In this document: positions 1-5,680 of the stretch, piece after piece
How positions within the stretch are numbered: position 1 is the stretch's first letter
Layout: each line of letters begins with the position of its first letter
NCBI GenBank assembly: GCA_021807065.1
Contig: JAKAPO010000137.1
Span: forward strand, 1-6,612
Reading direction: 5' to 3'
DNA: 6,612 nucleotides
Source of the DNA: a bacterium
GTDB taxonomy: Bacteria; Vulcanimicrobiota; Vulcanimicrobiia; Vulcanimicrobiales; Vulcanimicrobiaceae
The notes under the pieces: generated by a model
What the model saw: only the letters and a program-made list of their open reading frames with translations
Database searches by the model: none
Told to the model about the DNA's origin: nothing
Made by a program: the position numbers and the translations under genes

Positions 1-440
1 ACGTAGGCGAACTTGCCGGTGGGATCGACCGCCACGCTAACAGGACCGCTCCCAGCGAAGAAGCGGGAGCCCGCTACCGGCGTGAGCGCGCCGGTCGTTG
101 CGTTGATCGTGTAGGCCGAGACGTTGTTGGAACCGTCGTTCGTAACGTAGGCGAACTTGCCGGTGGGATCGACCGCCACTCCATGAGGACCGGTCCCAGC
201 GGCGAAGGGAGAGCCCGCTACCGGCGTGAGGGCGCCGGTCGTCGCGTTGATCGTGTAGGCCGAGACGTTGTTGGAATTGAGATTCGCAACGTAGGCGAAC
301 TTGCCGGTGGGATCGACCGCCACTCCAGCAGGATAGTTCCCAGTGGCGAAGGGAGAGCCCGCTACCGGCGTGAGCGCGCCGGTCGTCGCATCGATCGTGT
401 AGGCCGAGACGTTGGCGGAATTGAAATTCGTAACGTAGGC
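1..440 (-). repeat. Tandem 144-bp repeats encoding propeller blades
   Basis: The same block (acgtaggcgaacttgccggt) begins at 1, 145 and 289, and a partial copy begins at 433, so the period is exactly 144 bp (48 codons). The first 35 bases of the three full units are identical, as is the gctaccggcgtgag core. By hand alignment units 145-288 and 289-432 differ at about 13 of 144 positions. Differences cluster in two short segments that code for variable loops (NYPAG/TGPHG/SGPVS and NFNSAN/NLNSNN/NDGSNN). Because the unit is a multiple of three, all frames stay open across it, which explains the long spurious ORFs on both strands here. Confidence 0.92.
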
Positions 441-560
441 GAACTTCCCGACCTTCGCTGGCGCACGCCCACCGGGCGGATTGAAGGCCGTTCCCGTCGA
501 CTTGCAGCCGACCATCGCGACCGCTGCGAGACCGAGAAAGACGAAGGCAATGACTTTCAT
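1..560 (-). CDS. YVTN-type beta-propeller lipoprotein, 3' end beyond window
   Basis: The minus-strand frame starts at ATG 560 and stays open to the left edge, giving 186 complete codons; the C-terminus lies outside. Residues 1-19 form a lipoprotein signal peptide: one Lys, a hydrophobic core, then M-V-G-C with Cys19 as probable lipidation site (a slightly relaxed lipobox). After a short Pro/Gly linker, blades begin at about residue 39. Each is exactly 48 residues, in the order KFAYVTN, NVSAYTI, TTGALTPVAGSPF, GVAVDPTG. This is the YVTN/lactonase-like propeller pattern (Lactonase_7 or NHL/YncE-like); members are usually exported and often of unknown ligand. Binding or scaffold function at the cell surface is inference; no catalytic residues are visible. 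The start is set by a good Shine-Dalgarno at 568-574, 7 nt upstream. It is divergent from the LuxR regulator. Blade number and any C-terminal domain cannot be seen. Confidence 0.9.
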   Translation of the reverse strand, partial: MKVIAFVFLGLAAVAMVGCKSTGTAFNPPGGRAPAKVGKFAYVTNFNSANVSAYTIDATTGALTPVAGSPFATGNYPAGVAVDPTGKFAYVANLNSNNVSAYTINATTGALTPVAGSPFAAGTGPHGVAVDPTGKFAYVTNDGSNNVSAYTINATTGALTPVAGSRFFAGSGPVSVAVDPTGKFAY

Positions 561-758
561 GAAAACACTCCTCTTGTAGCAATGCGAGATCTCGGTGAGC
601 GGCGGCGAAGTCTGGGCCGTTCATATCGATCGCCTCCTGCGCTTCGAACGCGACAGAGAAAAGCGTAGCGGCTGCGCCTGGGTGCCCGTAGGTCGGGAAA
701 CCACACCTTCTCCCTGCGGGGCAGGAGTGCCGCGGCAACGAAGTTCGCGGCGGCAACG
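561..758. promoter_or_regulatory. Divergent control region of propeller lipoprotein and LAL regulator
   Basis: This 198-bp stretch separates two divergent genes and should contain both promoters. Visible structure includes a hairpin at 710-727 (7 bp, one bulged C, GGG loop) and a 10-bp direct repeat, gcggcaacga, at 732-741 and 750-759 that reaches the LAL start codon. There is also a minus-strand AGGAGG with ATG 8 nt on, at 638-622, which opens a frame different from the lipoprotein. No clear -35/-10 pair was identified by eye. Confidence 0.5.
568..574 (-). promoter_or_regulatory. Ribosome binding site of the propeller lipoprotein
   Basis: On the minus strand AGAGGAG lies 7 nt upstream of ATG 560. 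It fixes the lipoprotein start immediately before its signal peptide. Confidence 0.75.
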
Positions 759-2615
759 ATGGTGGTGGGTCCAATCCTCTGCCCGGCCCTCGTCGGGCGA
801 GCGGACGAGCTCCATGAACTTACGAGGCGACGGCTTTCGGCTTCGAAGGGTCACGGCGGACTCGTGCTCGTGACCGGCGACGGCGGCATCGGTAAGAGCC
901 GCCTCATCTCGGCATTTCGCGAAGAACTCGCCGGACGGAGAACCGGCTTCGGCATCGGGTACTGCCGTCCGACGGGCAACGCTCCGTACGCGCCGTTCAG
1001 GGAAGCTGCCCGCGGTATCGGATCGGCACTCGACGTCACCGCTCTCAACCGCGACGAGCGGCTCGCATTGCTCGCCGATGCGGTCGCCGGCGCGTGCCGG
1101 CGCCGCAATGCGGTCCTCGTCATCGAAGATGCGCACTGGGCGGATACGGGATCGCTGAATCTCATCTCGCATTTGCTCCCGTCGCTTCGCTCGCTCCCGC
1201 TTCTGCTCGTCGTCACGTATCGTACCGACCTCACCCTGGACGCGCAGGCCGCTCCATATTTTGCTCGATTTCAGCGCCATTGCGCAGCCGAAATCGCCCT
1301 CGGTCCGCTCTCGCCGTCCGATATGCGGTTGCTCCTGCGCCTGGCGATTGCAAAATCGCATCGCGTGCGCGCGCAACGGCTCGACGAAGTCATCGCCCGC
1401 GCCGAGGGGAACCCGTTTTTCGCCGAAGAGTTGCTGAAGAGTCTTCTCATGCGCGGCCATGCACGGCGAACGAACGCGTTGCCCCCGACGATTCGTGCCG
1501 TGGTCGAGGAGCGCTTGCACGAGCTCGGCGAGCCCTACGTACGGATCGCCATGTGCGCGTCCGTACTCGGCAGGAGCATCGACCCGTCGCTGCTCGCTCA
1601 GTTAAGCGAACCTTCCGACGGCGACGTGCTCGTTGCGCTCGGCCGCATGCGCGATCTCCAGATCGTCGAGCAACCGGCCGAATCCGGCAATCTTCTCGCC
1701 TTTCGGCACTCGCTGATGCGCGAGGCCATCTACCGGAGAATGCTGCCGCAGCAGGCACAACTGCTCCATGCACGCGTGCTGCATCTCTTGGAGGGGAGAT
1801 CGGGCTCGAACGTTTACGACCTCGCCTACCAAGCGTGGGCCGCAGGTGACGCCGATCGCTGCGCTTTTTACAACGAGCGCGCCGGCGACGAAGCGGAGGC
1901 GCTGCACGACCACGCAGACGCCGCCCGCTGCTACCAACGCGCCGCACGCAGCGCGCACTCGTCCGAGGCACGGATGCGGCTGTTCGAAAAGGCGGCCGAC
2001 GCCTGCGCTCGCGACGGCAAGGCGGAGCGGGCCGCCGACTTGTACGAACGCGCCGCGGAAGGGGCCTTGCGCTGCGGCGACGACCTTCGCGCTGCCACTC
2101 TGCGTGGTGCAATGGCTCGCGAGTTACGGCGTGCCGGTAACAACGAGCATGCAATCGACGTTCTCACGCAGACGATTGAGTCGCTCGAAGTCGATGATGC
2201 TCGTCTACGCTCCGAATTGCTCCTCGATCTTGCGTTTTCGCGGTTAGATCAGGCGGACACCGAGCGCGCTGCGGTACTGCTCGCCCAAGCCGAACGAGCG
2301 TCGGACCCAGGGTCGTATTGGAAAGTCGTTGCCTATGCTTGCGCCATCGATGGCGACGTCGCCGGCATGCGAAAAGCAACGGCCCGCCGGATCCAAGCGA
2401 GCCATGCGCTAGGACGGATTCCCGAGCTCTATGCCCAGTTCAACCTCGCCTTCTGGCTCTGCGCGCTCGGCTTCGACCGCGAGGCGCTCGACATATTTCA
2501 AAAAATTCTTCCGATCTGCGCGCCGGGCACCTCTCGTCGCTTCTCATGCTCGCGTACGCAAACGCCGCCCTCATCCATTGCCGCCTTGGCGATCTCGTGG
2601 AGGCGCGAGAACTGA
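759..2615 (+). CDS. LAL (LuxR/MalT-like) regulator, N-terminal part: ATPase and TPR region; frameshifted
   Basis: This is the N-terminal two thirds of a large ATP-binding LuxR-family transcriptional regulator, a signal-dependent STAND-type ATPase. Residues 9-18 (PALVGRADEL) are the usual entry to the AAA_16 module. Walker A is GDGGIGKS at 40-47 and Walker B is LVIEDAHWAD at 120-129. A GNPFFAEELL motif follows in the second half of the module. From about residue 350 the protein is helical with Ala-rich TPR-like repeats. The homologous frame is lost near 2500-2530: after REALDIFQKIL the reading becomes an Arg/Ser/Pro-rich tail ending at 2615, while the TPR sequence continues in the -1 frame. 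Genuine coding therefore probably ends before about 2530. ATG 759 fits the family start, though no Shine-Dalgarno is visible. It is divergent from the propeller lipoprotein, a possible target. The activating ligand is unknown. Confidence 0.9.
   Translation: MVVGPILCPALVGRADELHELTRRRLSASKGHGGLVLVTGDGGIGKSRLISAFREELAGRRTGFGIGYCRPTGNAPYAPFREAARGIGSALDVTALNRDERLALLADAVAGACRRRNAVLVIEDAHWADTGSLNLISHLLPSLRSLPLLLVVTYRTDLTLDAQAAPYFARFQRHCAAEIALGPLSPSDMRLLLRLAIAKSHRVRAQRLDEVIARAEGNPFFAEELLKSLLMRGHARRTNALPPTIRAVVEERLHELGEPYVRIAMCASVLGRSIDPSLLAQLSEPSDGDVLVALGRMRDLQIVEQPAESGNLLAFRHSLMREAIYRRMLPQQAQLLHARVLHLLEGRSGSNVYDLAYQAWAAGDADRCAFYNERAGDEAEALHDHADAARCYQRAARSAHSSEARMRLFEKAADACARDGKAERAADLYERAAEGALRCGDDLRAATLRGAMARELRRAGNNEHAIDVLTQTIESLEVDDARLRSELLLDLAFSRLDQADTERAAVLLAQAERASDPGSYWKVVAYACAIDGDVAGMRKATARRIQASHALGRIPELYAQFNLAFWLCALGFDREALDIFQKILPICAPGTSRRFSCSRTQTPPSSIAALAISWRREN
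2499..2530 (+). other. Reading-frame break (-1) inside the LAL regulator
   Basis: The homologous protein passes from frame 0 (REALDIFQKIL) to the -1 frame (GHLSSLLMLAY) in this interval. One missing base would explain it. Candidates are the run of six A at 2500-2505 and the GGG in gcgccgggcacc near 2521-2528; an added G there gives ICAPGHLSSLL without a seam. The A run also permits slippage of a Lys-AAA tRNA by -1, but the zero-frame codons are CAA AAA ATT, not a classical X XXY YYZ heptamer. I therefore favour a sequencing/assembly error or a recent mutation. Confidence 0.8.
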
Positions 2616-3433
2616 TCGCTCAAGGTCTCGCGGTGCCACTCCCCTCGACGACCGGACCCGTCGCGCTCGCAACCGCAGCGTTGACCCTCGCGGACCTCAC
2701 GAACGACGAGATGCTGGTAGAGAAGACTCTCACCGAAGAGGTCGTCGACGCTGCGTTCCGCAGTCATATCGATTCGACTCTCGGACGATTTGCCGGGCTT
2801 TACGCGCGCCAGCTTCATTCCAGCAACCGTCGCGACGAAGCGCGCGCCGTACTACGCCGCGCCGTCGAACTGCTGCACGGGCCGTTTGCCAGCACCGAGA
2901 CGCTTCTGGCCGCCGCCGAACTCGGCGACGAGCCGACCGTGCAGCGCGCGATGACACTGGCAACACGCCTGCACGCCATGCCGCGGATTCCTCTCTACGT
3001 AGCGACGTACGCGCATCTTCGCGCCCTAGCGGCGCGTCGCAACGGCGAGGAGGCATGCAAAGCGGCCTCAGAAGCAGCGCGGATATACGAGGGCTTAGGC
3101 TGGTCGACGCACGCAGCGCGGTGCCTGGAACTCTCTGAGAAGCGCCACACCGCAACAGCGCTCCGCAGCCTTCGAGCAATGCGCACCCTGCGTAGCGTCA
3201 CGGCGCTCTCGGCGCGGGAGACGGAGATCGCGGAACTCGTCGCGCATGGTCTGTCGAACAAGAATCTTGCGACAACGTTGAACGTCAGCTTGAGAACCAT
3301 CGAGAAGCATCTCACCACGATATACGACAAGCTAGGCTTGCGCAACCGCGCCGAACTCGTCGCGTTCGTAACGCGCCGGATCGCGGATCAACGACTTTCG
3401 AAAAGAATGAGCTCCTCGACGCTCGCGCCGTAA
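2546..3433 (+). CDS. LAL (LuxR/MalT-like) regulator, C-terminal part: TPR region and LuxR HTH; frameshifted
   Basis: This frame carries the rest of the regulator that starts at 759. The start given (ATG 2546) is only the first in-frame ATG after the break and has no visible ribosome binding site; the frame is open further upstream. TPR-like helices (LLMLAYANAALIHCRLGDL and onward) lead to a C-terminal LuxR/GerE helix-turn-helix at 3206-3382. Its LSARETEIAELV, GLSNKNLATTLNVS, RTIEKHLTTIYDKLGL and RAELV segments match the family consensus for DNA binding. Joined to the N-terminal part with one -1 shift, the product would be about 891 residues, the normal length for MalT/LAL proteins. That makes a single gene much likelier than two. 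If the break is real, this fragment would lack the ATPase, and whether it is translated by reinitiation is unknown. Confidence 0.85.
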   Translation: MLAYANAALIHCRLGDLVEARELIAQGLAVPLPSTTGPVALATAALTLADLTNDEMLVEKTLTEEVVDAAFRSHIDSTLGRFAGLYARQLHSSNRRDEARAVLRRAVELLHGPFASTETLLAAAELGDEPTVQRAMTLATRLHAMPRIPLYVATYAHLRALAARRNGEEACKAASEAARIYEGLGWSTHAARCLELSEKRHTATALRSLRAMRTLRSVTALSARETEIAELVAHGLSNKNLATTLNVSLRTIEKHLTTIYDKLGLRNRAELVAFVTRRIADQRLSKRMSSSTLAP

Positions 3434-3471
3434 CGGTTGCAGCCGTCGACAGGCTCAGAGGGCAACGAGAG

Positions 3472-4722
3472 GTGGCGCGATTATTTTCACTTCACCGAAT
3501 TCGGAACGGAACGTCTTCCTCGACTTTCGCACCATCGCGATTGCGAGCGATGACGCGCACGGGCCAGAACGCCACGACCTCCGTCGTGGTCATGGGATGG
3601 CTCAGCGCGAGCTATGGTACGGAGACGGCGACGCATTCCTCCGCAGCACTCACGCTTCCCGCGAGTGTGCTGCCGAGAGCCGGCAGCACTGTCACGATCG
3701 TAGTTTCCAAAACATTCGACACGATGGTGTTGCAGCCGGGGATCGCGTTCACCGGGAGCACAGCCTCGAATTGCTCGGCCGATCTCGCGGTCTCCGCCTC
3801 CAGCGGTACGACACCGGGCACACCGTCGGCGGCGCCGGCGACGGCATCGCTGATGCTGGCCGTTGCAGCGGTTCCACCGGTATCACTCGCGTACAGCGGC
3901 GTCATCTACAACCACTACACGGATCGCAACGCACCGAGCGATGCAGCTTCACAAGCCGGCGAGGACATTGCGTTCTCCGCAACGATCGGCGCGCCCGCGT
4001 CGCCCCTTGCCGCCTGGCCTGCCGGCGTCGTCTACGCTGCATCTGGGCAGAGCATCGGAACCGATTGCCGCGCCATAGCATACAACGATGCCGCGCTCAC
4101 CAAAGTGGACGCAAACGATTCAACCTATGGTTCACTCGGTGCCGCCACCGATGCATCGGGCTGTTACGATGGCGCGATCGTCGCAAGCGAAAGTAACTAC
4201 GCCGGCTCGTTTAGCGCGACGAGCCGCGATTGTCACGCCTCGGTGACGATTGGCTCCTGGTCTCCGCTCGGTACGCCCGTGTGGGCGCTGCAAATGGCCG
4301 GCGGTTCGCCCCCGATCGCACGCTGCATACGGGTTTCGTCCTCCGACGAAAACGTCGCGGACGGCGGCGCACGCAGCGTTTCGATTGCGGTCAACGCCTG
4401 CAGCGGAAGCGCTGCAATCGTTAGCGTCGGCAGCGGGTGCGAGTTCCCTGTCATCTCCGGCCCCAATCCGCGCGATTGCGTCTTCGGCGGCTACGAGGGA
4501 ATCTTCTATCAGGCGAACGTGACGCAGACTCCAACGCTCGGAACGTTTACGGTCGTGACCGCGACGGGCGGCGGCGGCGGGCCAAGGACGTACACCTACC
4601 TGTGGAAGCGCACGCAGCCAGGAACAGCGACGACCGCCGTCACCGGAAACGAGACGATTTGCATTGGTGAGGGTCAGTTCGCGCCGTACGGCTCAAGCTC
4701 GACGACGCTGACGTTTAACTGA
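3472..4722 (+). CDS. Unrecognised Ser/Thr/Ala/Gly-rich protein with nine cysteines, probably extracytoplasmic
   Basis: I do not recognise this 416-residue protein. The frame is long, G/C-rich at third positions and unbroken, so coding is likely. The body is rich in Ser, Thr, Ala, Gly and Val with short beta-strand-like stretches (TVTIVVSKTFDT, TFTVVTATGG, closing STTLTFN). It has nine scattered cysteines, for example in TDCRAIAY, SGCYDG, SRDCHAS and GSGCEFP. That resembles disulfide-bonded secreted beta proteins with Ig-like folds. A Gly run precedes TYTYLWKR near the C-terminus. No signal peptide is seen from the GTG 3472 start, which has only a weak AGAGGG at 3457-3462. ATG 3550 and ATG 3592 are alternatives. 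The N-terminus is doubtful and may be displaced by a frameshift. It lies 38 bp after the LAL regulator on the same strand and 9 bp from the convergent zinc-ribbon gene. Confidence 0.65.
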   Translation: MARLFSLHRIRNGTSSSTFAPSRLRAMTRTGQNATTSVVVMGWLSASYGTETATHSSAALTLPASVLPRAGSTVTIVVSKTFDTMVLQPGIAFTGSTASNCSADLAVSASSGTTPGTPSAAPATASLMLAVAAVPPVSLAYSGVIYNHYTDRNAPSDAASQAGEDIAFSATIGAPASPLAAWPAGVVYAASGQSIGTDCRAIAYNDAALTKVDANDSTYGSLGAATDASGCYDGAIVASESNYAGSFSATSRDCHASVTIGSWSPLGTPVWALQMAGGSPPIARCIRVSSSDENVADGGARSVSIAVNACSGSAAIVSVGSGCEFPVISGPNPRDCVFGGYEGIFYQANVTQTPTLGTFTVVTATGGGGGPRTYTYLWKRTQPGTATTAVTGNETICIGEGQFAPYGSSSTTLTFN

Positions 4723-4731
4723 GAACCGGAA

Positions 4732-5031
4732 TCAGACCGTCGTGCGAGAGGCGAAGCAGTCGCGGCAGTAAATGGGTTTGTCGCCGCGAGGATTGAACGG
4801 CACCTCCGCGACGCCGCCGCAGTTGCTGCACGTTGCGGTAAACATCTCCCGCACGCGCGGAGCACCGCCGCCCTGCCCTTGGGCGCGCATCGCCTTGCGC
4901 GCCGCCCGGCAGTCGGGGCAACGATTTGGTTTGTTCTGAAAGCCCTTCTGCTCGTAAAAGCGCTGCTCGCCAGCGCTAAATACGAACTGCCGGCCACAAT
5001 CGACACAGGTAAGCATCTCGTCTACGTACAC
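4732..5031 (-). CDS. Double zinc-ribbon protein (zf-trcl-like plus CxxC...CRDCF ribbon)
   Basis: This is a 99-residue protein with two treble-clef/ribbon-type zinc sites. The first has C9-x2-C12 and C38-x2-C41, with the family signature FVFSAGEQRFYEQKGF between the pairs; this matches the 'probable zinc-ribbon domain' family (zf-trcl). The second has C68-x2-C71 and C89-x2-C92, with the VPFNP...PIYCRDCF pattern typical of its partner ribbon. A Gly/Gln-rich linker (about 50-57) joins them. I chose GTG 5031 because AGGAG lies 8 nt upstream at 5040-5044. An upstream ATG at 5052 would place the Shine-Dalgarno inside the gene, and ATG 5016 has no good site. The family is widespread and of unknown function; a role in nucleic-acid or protein binding is inference. 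It is convergent with the orphan gene and divergent from the Tag-like gene. Confidence 0.88.
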   Translation of the reverse strand: MYVDEMLTCVDCGRQFVFSAGEQRFYEQKGFQNKPNRCPDCRAARKAMRAQGQGGGAPRVREMFTATCSNCGGVAEVPFNPRGDKPIYCRDCFASRTTV

Positions 5032-5122
5032 TGTACGAACTCCTAGAAGCACTGATCACGGCCCTAATCAGCCGCGCGAAGTCTCCGCGGGCTTCTGCGA
5101 CTACGGTAAGAAAAGTCCCTGC
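5032..5122. promoter_or_regulatory. Divergent intergenic region between zinc-ribbon and Tag-like genes
   Basis: These 91 bases must hold the start signals of both divergent genes. Short inverted repeats are visible: ctgat/atcag (5052-5056 with 5066-5070), gaagtc/ggcttc (5078-5083 with 5090-5095, one G-T pair) and agaagc/gcttct (5045-5050 with 5091-5096). No convincing -35/-10 pair could be picked by eye, so an operator function is only possible. Confidence 0.35.
5040..5044 (-). promoter_or_regulatory. Ribosome binding site of the double zinc-ribbon gene
   Basis: AGGAG on the minus strand lies 8 nt before GTG 5031. It supports a GTG start in preference to the longer frame beginning at ATG 5052. 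Confidence 0.65.
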
Positions 5123-5680
5123 ATGCCCGAAAAAGAACCTTCTCGGAGTGCCGAGATCCCGGAGGTCATCAGGCCTCGCCGCCTCGACGATTATCTCGAG
5201 GTCATGACGCGCGCCGTCTTCCAGACGGGACTGCGTTGGCGCCAGATTGCAGTGCGCTGGGATGCTTATCGAGAGAGCTTTGCCGGTTTCGACGTGCCGG
5301 CGATCGCCGCATTTACCGAAAGCGACGTGGCGCGCATTCTCGAGAGCCCCGGCGTGCTGAAGTCAGCGCGTAAGATATCGGCAACCATCAAGAATGCGCG
5401 AACGCTGCTGGAGCTCGACCGCAGAGATGGCGGCTTTCGCGGCTATCTACGAAGCTTTGACGGCTACCCGGCGCTTGCCAAAGACATGAGAAAGCGGTTT
5501 GCCTTCATGGGTGAGATGAACGTCTGGTACTTTCTTTTTCGCGTCGGCGAGCCGGTCCCACGTTTCGAAGAGTGGGAGAAGACGATTCCTGGGGAGCACC
5601 CGCGTATGCGCGAGATGGTGATGCTCGCGCGCGAGCAAGGCCGCTCCCCGGAGAGCGCGGATCCGTGCGGGATACGGTGA
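5123..5680 (+). CDS. Divergent Tag-like (3-methyladenine DNA glycosylase I family) protein
   Basis: The 185-residue protein aligns with the central helix-hairpin-helix core of Tag, which removes 3-methyladenine from DNA. Residues 33-64 (FQTGLRW..I, then YRESFAGFDVPAIAAF) follow the E. coli pattern. So do TESDVARILESPGV and KISATIKNARTLLEL (65-98), and RKRFAFMGEMNVWYFLFRVG (123-142) matches the FKFVG region. W39 corresponds to E. coli Trp46. The position of E. coli Glu38, which reads the damaged base, is Ala31 here, and the N-terminal Tyr/His segment and C-terminal His/Cys zinc ligands are absent. It may therefore be inactive, act on another base, or have a structural DNA-binding role. The ATG lacks a clear Shine-Dalgarno. 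Its stop directly abuts the stop of the convergent next gene. Family assignment is fairly firm; activity is not. Confidence 0.8.
   Translation: MPEKEPSRSAEIPEVIRPRRLDDYLEVMTRAVFQTGLRWRQIAVRWDAYRESFAGFDVPAIAAFTESDVARILESPGVLKSARKISATIKNARTLLELDRRDGGFRGYLRSFDGYPALAKDMRKRFAFMGEMNVWYFLFRVGEPVPRFEEWEKTIPGEHPRMREMVMLAREQGRSPESADPCGIR

Noticed and set aside
183..668. Plus-strand 161-residue frame over the same repeats
   Set aside because: It is antisense to the lipoprotein, Arg/Gly-rich, without a ribosome site or any recognisable domain.
37..774. A 245-residue minus-strand frame across the propeller array
   Set aside because: It is an out-of-frame reading of the 144-bp repeats (Arg/Gly/Ser/His-rich, no domain). 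Repeats whose length is a multiple of three keep other frames open. Only its possible ATG at 624 with a good Shine-Dalgarno is kept, as a finding.
621..1520. Minus-strand 299-residue frame opposite the LAL N-terminus
   Set aside because: The plus strand carries clear Walker A and B motifs in the same interval. The minus product is Arg/Ala-rich and featureless, as expected for a shadow in GC-rich DNA.
2498..2506. Classical programmed -1 frameshift heptamer at the A6 run
   Set aside because: In the zero frame the codons are CAA AAA ATT, so the X XXY YYZ arrangement is absent, and I see no strong downstream stem. It is only kept as one possible location of the break.
3434..3471. Rho-independent terminator after the LAL regulator
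   Set aside because: agcc/ggct around gtcgac makes only a short imperfect stem, and no T run follows it.
3612..3905. Minus-strand 97-residue frame with plausible amino-acid composition
   Set aside because: It mirrors the codon phase of the plus-strand gene, is short, and has no ribosome binding site or domain; the longer plus frame explains the region. The same applies to 4233-4466 on the minus strand.
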